Assembly (NCBI GenBank): GCA_021325215.1
Contig: JAJPHO010000175.1
Coordinates: forward strand, 1 to 57,012
DNA: 57,012 bases
DNA from: Alphaproteobacteria bacterium
Lineage (GTDB): Bacteria > Pseudomonadota > Alphaproteobacteria > Rhodospirillales > Magnetospirillaceae
Direction of reading: 5' to 3'
The notes under the pieces are model-generated. The model saw only the letters and a list, made by a program, of their open reading frames with translations. It made no database searches and was not told the origin of the DNA. Position numbers and translations under genes: made by a program. Below are positions 41,090 to 50,592 of the stretch, piece after piece. Each line of letters begins with the position of its first letter. Within the stretch, counting starts at the first letter, position 1.

Positions 41090-42100
41090 TCAACCGCTAA
41101 TATCGAGATCGGCCGCGACCATTTCGGCCACCAGCTGCGGGAAGGTGGTGACCGGCCGCCAGCTCAGGACGCGCTGCGCCTTGGAAGAATCGCCGCACAG
41201 CTCGTCGACCTCGGCCGGGCGGAAGCGGGCCGGGTCGATCCGCACCAGGACCTGGCCGTTCGTGGCGTCGCGGCCGATCTCGTCCAGGCCGCTGCCTTCC
41301 CAGGCGATGGTGCGGCCGATTTCAGCGAAGGCCAGTTCGGCGAATTCGCGCACGGAATGGCTTTCGCCGGTCGCCAGCACGTAATCGTCGGGCTTATCCT
41401 GTTGCAGCATCCGCCACATGCCGTCGACATAATCGCGGGCATGACCCCAATCCCGCCGGGCTTCGAGATTGCCGAGCGTCAGCGCTTCCTTGCCGCCCCG
41501 ATGGATGGCGGCGACGGCGCGGGTGATCTTGCGGGTGACGAAGGTCTCGCCGCGCATCGGGCTCTCGTGATTGAACAGGATGCCGTTCGAGGCATGCAGG
41601 CCATAGGCCTCGCGGTAATTCACCGTGACCCAATAAGCATAGGCCTTGGCGGCGGCATAGGGGCTGCGCGGATGGAACGGGGTGGTCTCGCGCTGCGGCG
41701 TCTCCGGCGCCTGTCCGAACAGCTCGGAACTCGACGCCTGGTAAAGCCGCGTCTTGCCGGCGCGCTTGAGGATGCGGACCGCTTCGAGCAGGCGCAGCGC
41801 GCCGACGCCGTCGGCGTCGGCGGTATATTCCGGCGTCTCGAAGCTGACCTCGACATGGCTCTGCGCCGCCAGATTGTAGATTTCGTCGGGCTCGATCTCG
41901 GCCACCAGCCGGGTCAGGCTCATGCCGTCGGTCATGTCGCCGTGATGCAGGGCGATCGGCAGCCCTTCGATGCGGGCCGTGTTGGGCAGCGACGCGCGGC
42001 GCTTAAGCCCGTGGACCACATAGCCCTTGCCGAGCAGAAGTTCGGCCAGATAGGCGCCGTCCTGACCCGTCACCCCGGTGATCAACGCGGTCTTGGTCAT
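41090..42100 (-). CDS. gmd: GDP-mannose 4,6-dehydratase
   Basis: The 336-residue extended short-chain dehydrogenase makes GDP-4-keto-6-deoxymannose, precursor of GDP-fucose, GDP-rhamnose and GDP-perosamine. Seen: the NADP loop [10 protein letters not shown], the N-L-A-A-Q-S-H-V motif, S-S-S-E-L-F-G, and the catalytic [24 protein letters not shown] is the family signature. GAAGGGATC precedes the ATG. No fcl, rmd or per gene is next to it, so the final sugar is unknown. Confidence 0.95.
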   Translation of the reverse strand: MTKTALITGVTGQDGAYLAELLLGKGYVVHGLKRRASLPNTARIEGLPIALHHGDMTDGMSLTRLVAEIEPDEIYNLAAQSHVEVSFETPEYTADADGVGALRLLEAVRILKRAGKTRLYQASSSELFGQAPETPQRETTPFHPRSPYAAAKAYAYWVTVNYREAYGLHASNGILFNHESPMRGETFVTRKITRAVAAIHRGGKEALTLGNLEARRDWGHARDYVDGMWRMLQQDKPDDYVLATGESHSVREFAELAFAEIGRTIAWEGSGLDEIGRDATNGQVLVRIDPARFRPAEVDELCGDSSKAQRVLSWRPVTTFPQLVAEMVAADLDISG

Positions 42101-42123
42101 GGCGATCCCTTCAGGTCAGGCAT

Positions 42124-42819
42124 TCAGGTCTCCAGCGTCCAGCGCCTGTCGCCCTCCAGCCCCAGCGCGGTCAGCCGGCCGGAGGCGTAAGCGCCGGTGT
42201 CGATGCCGATCCGCCAGGACAGCAGCTCGGGCATCGGCGAGATAGTGTGGCCGTGCACCACGATCTTTTCCAGCTTCTTTCCCCAGGTCAGGAAGGGCTC
42301 GCGGATGGTGGTCAGGGTGACATGATCCTGGCGGTCGAACGGCAGGGTGGGATCGACCCCGGCATGGACGAACAGATAATCGCCCAAGCTTTCCCGCACC
42401 GGCATGGCTTTCAGAAAGGCGCGGTGACGGTCGGGCAGGATGGCGTCGAGCTGGCGCGACATGGCGTGCAGGTCGGACGAGAGGGCGACGCCATAAGCGC
42501 GCATCGTCGCCAATCCGCCCCAATCGAGCCAGAAGCGCGCCCCGATCGGATCGTGGACGAAGGACAGCAGCGCATCCTCGTGGTTGCCGCGCAGGCAGGT
42601 GGTCCGCGCCCAGGCGCGCGGCTCCATCAGCAGATCGAGCACGCCCGGGCTGTCGGGGCCGCGGTCGATGTAATCGCCCAGGAACATCAGCCTGACCTCG
42701 GCCGGGCCGCGCATGGCGGTGTCGAGTTCGATCAGGGACAGCAGACACTGCAGCAGGTCGGAACGGCCATGGATGTCGCCGACGGCGTAGAGGCGTATTC
42801 CGTCCGGCAGGCGGCCCAT
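42124..42819 (-). CDS. PPP-family serine/threonine or nucleotide phosphatase
   Basis: This 231-residue metallophosphoesterase contains the three PPP signatures in order: V-G-D-I-H-G-R (about residue 13), L-G-D-Y-I-D-R-G (about 49) and R-G-N-H-E (about 79). Metal-binding His residues follow in F-V-H-A-G-V and V-V-H-G-H-T. Bacterial relatives include PrpA/PphA-type protein phosphatases and ApaH-like enzymes. Its ATG lies one base after the stop of the upstream permease, which suggests coupling. Confidence 0.88.
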   Translation of the reverse strand: MGRLPDGIRLYAVGDIHGRSDLLQCLLSLIELDTAMRGPAEVRLMFLGDYIDRGPDSPGVLDLLMEPRAWARTTCLRGNHEDALLSFVHDPIGARFWLDWGGLATMRAYGVALSSDLHAMSRQLDAILPDRHRAFLKAMPVRESLGDYLFVHAGVDPTLPFDRQDHVTLTTIREPFLTWGKKLEKIVVHGHTISPMPELLSWRIGIDTGAYASGRLTALGLEGDRRWTLET

Positions 42820-42820
42820 C

Positions 42821-44155
42821 TCAGCAGACCTCCGGCGCCGGTTCGAGACCGCTGTCGATCTCGCCGATCCGCCGCCATTCCCCGGCGACGTCATGGCCGA
42901 GGCAGAGCAGGCGATAGGCTATGCCCGCCAAGGCCATGCCGGCCAGCGGATGGATCGTCGCGGCCGCCGCGAAGCCCAGGCCATAAGCGCTCAGCCCGCG
43001 CCAGTTCCAGTTTCCATAAAGGTCGGACAGGCCGAGGATGGCGGTGATGGCATAGCGTCCGCGCCGGACCAGATAGAAATCGACCAGGCTGACGGCGATC
43101 CACGGCACCACCAGATCGAGCAGCGACGCCAGGAAGAGGGCGAAGCGGCGGATGAAATCGTCCGAGGCAGCCAGTGCAATATAGATGGTGACCACCCCCA
43201 CCACCGCGACGGCGGCGAGGCGCTTGACGAGGCCTGGCCTGAGCGGGCGGATGGTTTCGACGATGCTGAGCAGGGTCAGCGATCCGCCATAGAAATTGAG
43301 CGCGCCGGTCGAGACCAGCCCGAGCAGCAAAAGGCCCAGCAGCGCGGGGCCGAATCCCGGCAGCAGATGATTGCCGACCCCTTCCATGGCGTCGGACAGC
43401 GCGCCGGCGGAGGCCGTCGCCGCCGTGGCCGCGCCCAGCAGCATGCCCCAGCTGCCGCCCAGGAAGGTGCCGCTGACGGTCCACCAATAGGTGCTGCGCA
43501 GACTGAGCCCGGGCGGCAGATAGCGCGAATAGTCCGACATATAGGGCGCCCAGCTGAGCTGATAGGTCGCCGCCGCGCCGGCTTGCAGCAGGAAAGGCGC
43601 GAGACGGAACGGTCCGGCCGGTCCGCCCGGCAATTGCACGATCAGGCCGACGCTATAGAGTCCGAGGCCGACGATCAGGGCCAGGGCCAGCCAGCGCTGC
43701 ATCGCCTTGAACAGAGGGAACCCGGCCATGGCGATGGCGAGGGCGGCCAGCGAGACCGCCAGGGCTCCGCCGCTTTCCGGAACGCCGGTCAGGGTGCGCA
43801 GCGTCTGGCCGGCCAGGATCTGGCCGAAGGCGTTGTAGCCGACATAGGAGATCAGCGCGACCGCATAGATCAGCAGGGCGCCGAAGCGTCCGAACTGCGA
43901 GCGCGCCTGGATCAGCTGGGGCAGGCCGAGGCGGGGTCCCTGCGGGCAATGGCCGGCGACGATCAGGGTGCCTAAGGCGCTGCCGGCCAGGATCGCCAGC
44001 GTCGCCCAGAACAATCCGGCGCCGGTGCCGACGCCGATCAGCCCGACCGCCATGGTGGTCAGATTGGCCGAGCCGGCGAACCAGATCGGCCACAGACCGC
44101 GCCCATGGCCGCGTCTTTCGGCCAGAGGAACATATTCGATGGACCGTGTTTCCAT
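42821..44155 (-). CDS. NCS1-family permease (cytosine/purine type)
   Basis: A 444-residue, 12-helix transporter. The N-terminal R-S-I-E-Y-V-P-L-A-E-R-R-G segment, W-F-A-G-S-A-N-L and the W-A-P-Y-M-S-D-Y-S-R-Y-L-P motif are typical of nucleobase:cation symporters of the CodB/purine-cytosine permease group. The substrate cannot be set from sequence; nucleobases, allantoin, hydantoin or vitamins are known for NCS1. It is downstream of sdaA (24 nt) in the same direction. Confidence 0.88.
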   Translation of the reverse strand: METRSIEYVPLAERRGHGRGLWPIWFAGSANLTTMAVGLIGVGTGAGLFWATLAILAGSALGTLIVAGHCPQGPRLGLPQLIQARSQFGRFGALLIYAVALISYVGYNAFGQILAGQTLRTLTGVPESGGALAVSLAALAIAMAGFPLFKAMQRWLALALIVGLGLYSVGLIVQLPGGPAGPFRLAPFLLQAGAAATYQLSWAPYMSDYSRYLPPGLSLRSTYWWTVSGTFLGGSWGMLLGAATAATASAGALSDAMEGVGNHLLPGFGPALLGLLLLGLVSTGALNFYGGSLTLLSIVETIRPLRPGLVKRLAAVAVVGVVTIYIALAASDDFIRRFALFLASLLDLVVPWIAVSLVDFYLVRRGRYAITAILGLSDLYGNWNWRGLSAYGLGFAAAATIHPLAGMALAGIAYRLLCLGHDVAGEWRRIGEIDSGLEPAPEVC

Positions 44156-44179
44156 GGCCCCGATCCTAGCAAATGGGCG

Positions 44180-45538
44180 TCAGCACGCGGTGAAATTCAC
44201 CGCCAGGCCGCCTTGCGAGGTTTCCTTGTATTTCGAATGCATGTCGGCGCCGGTCTGGCGCATGGTGGCGATGACCTGGTCGAGCGAGACGCGGTGGGTG
44301 CCGTCGCCATGCAGAGCCAAAGAGGCGGCATTGATGGCTTTGACCGCGCCGAAGGCATTGCGTTCGATGCAGGGGATCTGCACCAGCCCGCCAACCGGAT
44401 CGCAGGTCATGCCGAGATGATGCTCCATGCCGATCTCGGCGGCGTTCTCGATCTGCTCGTTGGAACCGCCCAAAGCCGCGGCCAGACCCGCCGCCGCCAT
44501 GGCGCAGGCGACGCCGATCTCGCCCTGGCAGCCGACTTCGGCGCCCGAGATCGAAGCGTTCATCTTGAACAGGGCGCCGATCGCCGTGGCGGTCAGCAGG
44601 AAGGCTTTGACGCCGCCCTGGGTCGCGCCCTGGCAATGATCGCGGTAATAGCGCAGCACGGCCGGCACCACGCCGGCGGCGCCGTTGGTCGGAGCGGTGA
44701 CGACGCGGCCGCCGGCGGCGTTCTCCTCGTTCACGGCGATGGCGAACATGCTGACCAGATCCATCACTTCGTGGGCGTGGCGGATATTGCGGTGCTGGTT
44801 GGCCAGATAGCGCTTATTGATCGACCGCGCCCGGCGCTTGACCTCCAGCCCGCCGGGCAAATGGCCTTCGGTGGCGAGGCCGCGGTCGATGCAGGCATTC
44901 ATGGTGTCGGCGATCAAATCGAGATAGGCGTCGATCTCGGCGGCCGGGCGCAAGGCGCGCTCATTGGCGCAGACCAGTTCCTCGATCGACAGGCCGGTGT
45001 CGCGGCCGATGCGCAGCAGGTCGGCGCCATTGGCGAAGGGATAGGGCACCTCGGCGGTGCCGATGGCGGTTTCCTCGGCCTCCGCCTCGCGCACCACGAA
45101 GCCGCCGCCCACCGAGCACCAGCGCTGGTCGGACAGAGTGTTTCCTTCGGCGTCGTAGGCGACCAGCCGCAGCGTGTTGGGATGGCGCGGCGTATCCGAG
45201 ATGGTGTCGAAGCGGATGTCTTGGGCGGGATCGAAGGTAATGATGCGGCGGCCGCCCAGATTGAGGCGCTTCGAGTCGCGAATCTCGGCGACGATGTGCT
45301 GGGCGGCGTCGGGATCGACGGTTTCCGGATGCTGCCCGGCCAGACCCAGCATGACCGCGCCGTCGGTGCCGTGGCCCTTGCCGGTCCAGGCCAGCGAGCC
45401 GAGCAGGTCGACGGCGACGCGCGAGACCGCGCCCTTGGCGACGGCTTCCGAGAAGGCGGCGGCGGCCTTCATCGGCCCCACCGTGTGCGAGGAAGAGGGG
45501 CCGATGCCCACCTTGAACAATTCGAAGACGCTGATCAT
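44180..45538 (-). CDS. sdaA: L-serine ammonia-lyase (iron-sulfur)
   Basis: The 452-residue single-chain enzyme deaminates L-serine to pyruvate and ammonia. The beta domain begins [17 protein letters not shown]. The alpha domain carries the [4Fe-4S] Cys residues in [19 protein letters not shown] and [10 protein letters not shown] 45536-45538 starts at the usual family residue. It sits 10 nt after the ModA-like gene on the same strand. Confidence 0.96.
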   Translation of the reverse strand: MISVFELFKVGIGPSSSHTVGPMKAAAAFSEAVAKGAVSRVAVDLLGSLAWTGKGHGTDGAVMLGLAGQHPETVDPDAAQHIVAEIRDSKRLNLGGRRIITFDPAQDIRFDTISDTPRHPNTLRLVAYDAEGNTLSDQRWCSVGGGFVVREAEAEETAIGTAEVPYPFANGADLLRIGRDTGLSIEELVCANERALRPAAEIDAYLDLIADTMNACIDRGLATEGHLPGGLEVKRRARSINKRYLANQHRNIRHAHEVMDLVSMFAIAVNEENAAGGRVVTAPTNGAAGVVPAVLRYYRDHCQGATQGGVKAFLLTATAIGALFKMNASISGAEVGCQGEIGVACAMAAAGLAAALGGSNEQIENAAEIGMEHHLGMTCDPVGGLVQIPCIERNAFGAVKAINAASLALHGDGTHRVSLDQVIATMRQTGADMHSKYKETSQGGLAVNFTAC

Positions 45539-45548
45539 GGGATTTTTC

Positions 45549-46295
45549 TCAGGGGCTGGGGTCCATGCCCTTCGCCCGGATGACCGCAATGGCCTCGGGC
45601 GAGGTCAGGAAATCCGCCAGGGCTTTGGCGCGGGCCGCATGCTGCGACCCGGCCGACACGCCGGCGGAAAAGAGGGTGGTGAATTGCAGCGGGGCCGGTA
45701 AGGGCCCGACCAGTTCGGCATCGGCGACCGGCAGCAGCTCGCTGATCTGCTGGACCGCCAGATCGGCCTCGCCCCGGGCCACCAACTCGGCGGCCGGGCC
45801 GCTCTGGATGATGTGGGCCTTGGCGCGCACCGCGTCGCCGATGCCCATGCGATCGATCAGCCCGGCGAAATAGCTGCCGCTGGAGCCGGTCGCGGTATAG
45901 GCCACCGATCGGGCCGACAGCAGGGTCTGCTTGAAGGCCGCTTCGGTGGAGATGTCTGGCTTGGGCGCGCCCTTGCGGATGGCGACGCCGATGCCGGAGC
46001 GGGCCAGTTCGATGCGCGGTCCGGTCACTTTGCCGGTCTTGACCAGATCGTCGATCATCGGCGCGGTCAGGATGCACAGATCGAAGGTCGCGCCGTCGTC
46101 GATGCGCTTCTTGAGCTGGCCGACCGTGTCGTAGGTCAGCAGCAGCCTGTCGCCGCTGCGCGCCTCGTAACTATCCTTGAGCTGGTCGAGGGTGGAGGTC
46201 AGCCCGGTCGAACTCAGCACGGTGATGTCGGCGGCTTGGGCGCCGCATGCGCTGATAGCGGCCAGCAGCCCGGCGATGAAAAGAAGGCGTTTCAT
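45549..46295 (-). CDS. ModA-like periplasmic substrate-binding protein (orphan)
   Basis: The 248-residue exported protein has a signal peptide (about residues 1-21). A type II periplasmic-binding fold with ModA-like features follows: I-T-V-L-S-S-T-G-L-T, a Y-D-T-V-G-Q-L loop, and A-T-G-S-S-G-S-Y-F. The pattern S-S-T/S at the N-terminus and the G-x-S-G-S-Y loop could bind an oxyanion, but the usual molybdate-contact residues are not clearly all kept. No modB or modC gene is near, so it is an orphan binding protein, or acts with a distant transporter. It is 7 nt downstream of the BetI-like fusion gene. Confidence 0.75.
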   Translation of the reverse strand: MKRLLFIAGLLAAISACGAQAADITVLSSTGLTSTLDQLKDSYEARSGDRLLLTYDTVGQLKKRIDDGATFDLCILTAPMIDDLVKTGKVTGPRIELARSGIGVAIRKGAPKPDISTEAAFKQTLLSARSVAYTATGSSGSYFAGLIDRMGIGDAVRAKAHIIQSGPAAELVARGEADLAVQQISELLPVADAELVGPLPAPLQFTTLFSAGVSAGSQHAARAKALADFLTSPEAIAVIRAKGMDPSP

Positions 46296-46302
46296 GGCCC
46301 TC

Positions 46303-48009
46303 TTATACTCTTCCGGCGGCGCTCCGGCCATGGACGCTTTTTTTACCGGGCAGGGCGGCCAGCCGCGATGCCAGCTCGGTTTCGTCGTGGAAGGTCAGCA
46401 CGGTCAGCAGCGGGCCGAAACTGTCCTGGCGGACGATGCCGAGGCGGTCGGAATGGGCTTCGAAGATGGTCGGCTGCAGGAAATGCCCCTTGGCCAGCGC
46501 GCCCTTGGTGACCGGGTCGCCGCCGGTGAGCAGATAGGCGCCCTCGCGGTCGCCGCCGGCGATATGGGCCAGGGCGCGGTCGAGATGATCGCGCGAGATC
46601 AGCGGGCCGATCTGGGTCGAGGGCAGGCGTGGATCGCCGACATTCATCCGTTCCACCCTTTCCACCAGTCGCTCGAGGAAGGGTTCCTTGATGCGGCGGT
46701 GCAGGAACAGCAGACCGCCGCACAAGGCGGATTCGGCGGCGATCAGGGCCGGCTCGATCTCGGCGTCCTCGGGCACGATCACCACCGGGCGGGGGCAATC
46801 CTCCTCGACATCGTCCTCGCTCAGCAGCACGTTGAAGGTGCCGTCCGGCAGGCCGGCCTTGGTGGCGATTTCGGCCAGCTTCAGGGCGGAGAGCGGCGCC
46901 AGTGGATGCGGCGTGTAGATCACCGCATTGCCGCCGGCCAGCGCGGGCGCTGCCTGGCGGCAGGCGGTCAGCAGCGGCGTGCGCCAGCCGCCCCGCGCCG
47001 AGACGACCCCGACCGTCTCGCCGTTCGACAAGGCGAAATGGTCGAATTCTTCGGCGCAGCGCATCACGTCGGCGATGGCTTGGGTCAGCGGGCGGCCGCT
47101 GTCCTGCGATTCGATCAGGGCGACCGCTTCGGCGCGCTCGCGCAGGATGTCGGCGATGCGGAACAGCACGCGGCTGCGCTCGGCGCCGGTCATGCGCGAC
47201 CAATGACGCTGGCCGCGGCGGGCCGCCCCCGCCGCCGCCTCGATCTCGGCGGGGCCGGCCGGCTGCAATTCGGCCAGCACCTCGCCGGTGGCGGGATTTT
47301 GCGACACCAGGGGGGCCGCCTCATTGGCCGGGCAATAGGTGCCGTCGATATAGGAGCGTTCTCGCGGCAGATATGTCGTTCCCTTGGCGCGCGCCGCTTC
47401 CGAGGCGGGGCGCTGGCGGGCCAGGGCGATCTGCTGGTCGACGAAGGCGCTGACGATGGCCCGCGCCGTGGCGCTGTCGGTCTCGGCGCCGGAAGACAGG
47501 GTCGAGCGCAGCCACAGCCCATCGATCATCGCCGCCACCGCGACGGCCATGCGCGGCACCTCCTCGTCCGGCACCAGGCGGCGGAAGGCGTGGCGCAGAT
47601 TGGACAGCATGCGGCGCTGATAGATCGCCTCGACCCGGCGCAGGCGCGGGGAATGCAGCGCTTCGCCCCAGAAGGCCAGCCATACCATGCTGGTGCGGCG
47701 GTCATATTGTTCGGGGGCCAGATAGCTGTCGATCACCGCCTGGATGCGCTGGCGCGGCGTGGCGGCGGTGGTGAGATAGGCGATGGTGACGCGGGCCAGC
47801 TTGACCGCCAGCTGGCGCAGGGTGGCTTCGAGCAGGCCGTCCTTGTCGCGGAAATAATGGGCGACCAGGCCGGGGGAAACGCCAGCCTTCTGGCCGATCA
47901 GGGCCAGGGTGGTGGCGGAAAAGCCGACTTCGGAAAGAATGTCGATGGTGGCGCTGATCAGCTGGTTACGCCTGATGTCCTCGCGATCCATCCGTCCCAT
48001 GGCGACCAT
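46303..48009 (-). CDS. BetI-like TetR repressor fused to a degenerate aldehyde dehydrogenase domain
   Basis: A 568-residue chimera. Residues 1-205 are a full BetI-type regulator: H-Y-F-R-D-K-D-G-L-L-E-A-T in the helix-turn-helix region, W-L-A-F-W-G-E-A and A-A-M-I-D-G-L-W-L-R in the ligand domain. Residues 213-568 align with betaine aldehyde dehydrogenase (N-P-A-T-G-E-V-L, L-K-L-A-E-I-A-T-K-A-G-L-P-D-G, G-P-L-I-S). Key sites are lost: W-N-Y-P is W-R-T-P (oxyanion Asn gone), K-P-S-E is T-P-H-P (NAD-binding Lys gone). The F-T-G-S to E-L-G-G segment with the general base Glu is deleted. The last 80-90 residues are missing too. One Cys (A-L-C-G-G) is near the catalytic position. It is likely an enzyme-derived sensor, not an enzyme; a decaying fusion is the alternative. 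A BetI-type operator lies upstream. Confidence 0.85.
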   Translation of the reverse strand: MVAMGRMDREDIRRNQLISATIDILSEVGFSATTLALIGQKAGVSPGLVAHYFRDKDGLLEATLRQLAVKLARVTIAYLTTAATPRQRIQAVIDSYLAPEQYDRRTSMVWLAFWGEALHSPRLRRVEAIYQRRMLSNLRHAFRRLVPDEEVPRMAVAVAAMIDGLWLRSTLSSGAETDSATARAIVSAFVDQQIALARQRPASEAARAKGTTYLPRERSYIDGTYCPANEAAPLVSQNPATGEVLAELQPAGPAEIEAAAGAARRGQRHWSRMTGAERSRVLFRIADILRERAEAVALIESQDSGRPLTQAIADVMRCAEEFDHFALSNGETVGVVSARGGWRTPLLTACRQAAPALAGGNAVIYTPHPLAPLSALKLAEIATKAGLPDGTFNVLLSEDDVEEDCPRPVVIVPEDAEIEPALIAAESALCGGLLFLHRRIKEPFLERLVERVERMNVGDPRLPSTQIGPLISRDHLDRALAHIAGGDREGAYLLTGGDPVTKGALAKGHFLQPTIFEAHSDRLGIVRQDSFGPLLTVLTFHDETELASRLAALPGKKSVHGRSAAGRV

Positions 48010-48045
48010 CCCCCATACGCGCTGCGAAGCGGGGAGGATAGGGAA

Positions 48046-48063
48046 ATTGAATCATTATTCAAT
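48046..48063. promoter_or_regulatory. BetI-type operator ATTGAAT-N4-ATTCAAT
   Basis: A perfect 7-bp inverted repeat with a CATT centre lies 36 nt upstream of the fusion gene start, in the short gap after ald. Known BetI boxes have the same ATTGAA...TTCAAT character. Autoregulation of the BetI-pseudo-ALDH gene is the simplest reading. Confidence 0.7.
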
Positions 48064-48076
48064 CGTCTTCGCGGGG

Positions 48077-49192
48077 TTACCCTAAAGCCTTATCCGGTGT
48101 GATCCAGGGCAGGTCCTGCGCCGCCGCGACGGCCTCGCAGGTAAGCTGGCCCTTGAAGACGTTGAGCCCGGCCTTGAGATGCGGATCGTCCTTCATCGCC
48201 TTGGCATATCCCTTGTCGGCCAAGGCCAGGGCGAAGGGCAGGGTGGCGTTGTTAAGCGCCAGGGTCGAGGTGCGCGCGACGCCGCCCGGCATGTTGGCGA
48301 CGCAATAATGCACCACGCCGTCGACCACATAGGTCGGTTCGGCATGGGTGGTGGGATGGCTGGTCTCGAAACAGCCGCCCTGGTCGATGGCGACATCGAC
48401 CACGACCGACCCCTTCTTCATGCGCGACACCATCGAGCGCGACACCAGCTTGGGCGCCGAGGCGCCCGGCACCAGCACCGCGCCGATGACCAGATCGGCG
48501 CCCAGCACATGCTCCTCGATGGCGTCGACGGTGGCGTAGGTGGTGGCGACCCGGGCACCATATTGCAGATCGAGTTCCTTCAGGCGCTTGAGCGATCTGT
48601 CGAGAATGGTGACATGGGCTTCCAGCCCCATCGCCATGCGCGCCGCATTGGTGCCGACGACACCGCCGCCCAGCACGACCACCTTGGCCGCCGGCACGCC
48701 GGGCACACCGCCCAGCAGCAGGCCGCAGCCGCCGGCCGATTTCTCCAGGCAATGGGCGCCGGCCTGGATCGACATGCGCCCGGCCACCTCGCTCATCGGC
48801 GCCAGCAGCGGCAGGCCGCCGAAAGGATCGGTGACGGTCTCATAGGCGATGCAGACGGCGCCCGAGGCCAATAAGGCTTCGGTCTGTTCCGGATCGGGGG
48901 CGAGATGCAGATAGGTGAACAGCACCTGGCCGGCTTGCAGCATCTGGCATTCGGCGGGCTGCGGTTCCTTGACCTTGATGATCATCTCGGCGCGGGCGTA
49001 GATGTTGGCGGCGTCCGCCACGATCTCGGCGCCGGCGGCGCGATAGGCATCGTCGCCGAAGCCGATTTCGACTCCGGCTCCGCTCTGCACCATCACCTTA
49101 TGGCCGTGATGCACCAGCTCGCGGGCTGAGGAGGGCGTCAGGCCGACGCGGTATTCCTGGACTTTGATTTCCTTGGGGACGCCGATCAGCAT
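48077..49192 (-). CDS. ald: Alanine dehydrogenase
   Basis: A 371-residue NAD-dependent enzyme that deaminates L-alanine to pyruvate and ammonia, or runs in reverse. N-terminal motif [10 protein letters not shown] with R-V-G-L-T-P, catalytic Lys in Y-L-H-L-A-P-D region, and the Rossmann [10 protein letters not shown] all fit. AGGAGAAGACC precedes the ATG. It follows the omega-aminotransferase by 16 nt. Together they would recycle the alanine made by transamination with pyruvate, giving net oxidative deamination of the primary amine substrate. Confidence 0.96.
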   Translation of the reverse strand: MLIGVPKEIKVQEYRVGLTPSSARELVHHGHKVMVQSGAGVEIGFGDDAYRAAGAEIVADAANIYARAEMIIKVKEPQPAECQMLQAGQVLFTYLHLAPDPEQTEALLASGAVCIAYETVTDPFGGLPLLAPMSEVAGRMSIQAGAHCLEKSAGGCGLLLGGVPGVPAAKVVVLGGGVVGTNAARMAMGLEAHVTILDRSLKRLKELDLQYGARVATTYATVDAIEEHVLGADLVIGAVLVPGASAPKLVSRSMVSRMKKGSVVVDVAIDQGGCFETSHPTTHAEPTYVVDGVVHYCVANMPGGVARTSTLALNNATLPFALALADKGYAKAMKDDPHLKAGLNVFKGQLTCEAVAAAQDLPWITPDKALG

Positions 49193-49208
49193 GCGGTCTT
49201 CTCCTGGT

Positions 49209-50525
49209 TCAGGCGGTTTTACGCAGGACCTCTTCCAGAATATCGAACAGCTGGTCGATCTGAGCGGGCTCGACGATCAGCGGCGGCGACAGGGCGATGG
49301 TGTCGCCAGTGGCGCGTGTTAGCAAGCCCTGGGCGTAGCAGCCGGTGAACACGTCATAGGCGCGGGTGCCCGGCGCGCCTGCGCGCGGGGCCAGTTCGAT
49401 GGCGCCGATCAGGCCGAAATTGCGCAGATCGATGACGTTGGGCAGGCCGCGCAGGGCGTGCAGCCTCTCCTGCCAATGGCTGTCGAGCGACAAGGCGCGC
49501 TCGAACAATCCCTCTTCCTCATAGGTGTCGAGCGTGCCGAGCGCCGCGGCGCAGGCCAGCGGATGGGCCGAATAGGTATAGCCGTGGAAGAATTCGATGG
49601 CGTTCTCGGGCGCGGCATTGGTCACGGTCTCGTAGAGCGAGGATTTGGCCAGCACCACGCCCATCGGCACGGTGCCGTTGGTGACGCCCTTGGCCGCCGT
49701 GATCATGTCCGGGGTGACGCCGAAGCGCTGCGCCGCGAAGGGAGCGCCGGTGCGGCCGAAGCCGGTGATGACCTCGTCGAAGATCAGCAGGATGCCGGTG
49801 CGGTCGCAGATGGCGCGCAGCTTTTCCAGATAGCCGACGGGCGGAACCAGCACGCCGGTCGAGCCGGCGACCGGTTCGACGATGACCGCGGCGACGGTCG
49901 AGGCATCGTGCAGGGCGATCAGCCGTTCCAGCTCCTCGGCGAATTCGGCGCCATGCTGGGGCTGGCCCTTGGTGAAGGCGTTGCGGGCCGGGTCGTGGGT
50001 GTGGCGCAGATGGTCGGTGCCGGGCAGCTGCAGGAAGGTCTTGCGGTTGCTGACCAGCCCGCCGACCGAGATGCCGCCGAAGCCGACGCCGTGATAGGCG
50101 CGCTCGCGGCCGATGAAGCGGGTGCGTGCGCCCTCGCCGCGGGCGCGGTGATAGGCCTGCGCCATCTTCAGCGCGCTGTCGACCGCCTCGGAACCGGAAT
50201 TGCAGAAGAACACATGGTCCATGCCGGCGGGTGCGATGGCGGCCAGACGGTTTGCCAAGGTGAAGGCGGACGGATGACCCATCTGGAAGGTGGGGGCGAA
50301 ATCGAGCGTTGCCGCCGATTTCTGAATCGCCTCGACGATCTTCGGGCGGTTGTGGCCGGCATTGCAGCACCACAGGCCGGCCGTGCCGTCGAGAATGGTC
50401 CGTCCGTCATGGCTCTTGTAATACATGCCGTCGGCGGAGACGAGCAGGCGCGGCGTCTGTTTGAACTGGCGGTTGGCCGTGAACGGCATCCAGAAGGAAT
50501 CGAGATCGTTGCTGAGACTGGCCAT
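49209..50525 (-). CDS. Class III aminotransferase (omega-amino acid:pyruvate type)
   Basis: The 438-residue PLP enzyme matches beta-alanine/omega-amino acid:pyruvate transaminases. The start has F-W-M-P-F-T-A-N-R-Q-F, and G-L-W-C-C-N-A-G-H and F-F-C-N-S-G-S-E-A-V-D follow. L-L-I-F-D-E-V-I-T-G-F-G-R-T-G has the PLP Asp, and A-A-K-G-V-T-N-G the Schiff-base Lys. Acceptors and donors likely include pyruvate and beta-alanine or other primary amines. It heads a two-gene unit with ald. The 67 nt before it contain its promoter, not clearly defined. Confidence 0.92.
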   Translation of the reverse strand: MASLSNDLDSFWMPFTANRQFKQTPRLLVSADGMYYKSHDGRTILDGTAGLWCCNAGHNRPKIVEAIQKSAATLDFAPTFQMGHPSAFTLANRLAAIAPAGMDHVFFCNSGSEAVDSALKMAQAYHRARGEGARTRFIGRERAYHGVGFGGISVGGLVSNRKTFLQLPGTDHLRHTHDPARNAFTKGQPQHGAEFAEELERLIALHDASTVAAVIVEPVAGSTGVLVPPVGYLEKLRAICDRTGILLIFDEVITGFGRTGAPFAAQRFGVTPDMITAAKGVTNGTVPMGVVLAKSSLYETVTNAAPENAIEFFHGYTYSAHPLACAAALGTLDTYEEEGLFERALSLDSHWQERLHALRGLPNVIDLRNFGLIGAIELAPRAGAPGTRAYDVFTGCYAQGLLTRATGDTIALSPPLIVEPAQIDQLFDILEEVLRKTA

Positions 50526-50592
50526 GACACCCGCGCCGCTGTTGCTCTCTTTCTAGGGGTAGCACAGGCGGCGGGGGGCGGCGAGGGGGAGT

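Noticed and set aside
46303-48009. Working betaine aldehyde dehydrogenase
   Set aside because: The W-N-Y-P and K-P-S-E motifs are changed, the segment with the general-base Glu is missing and the C-terminal part is absent.
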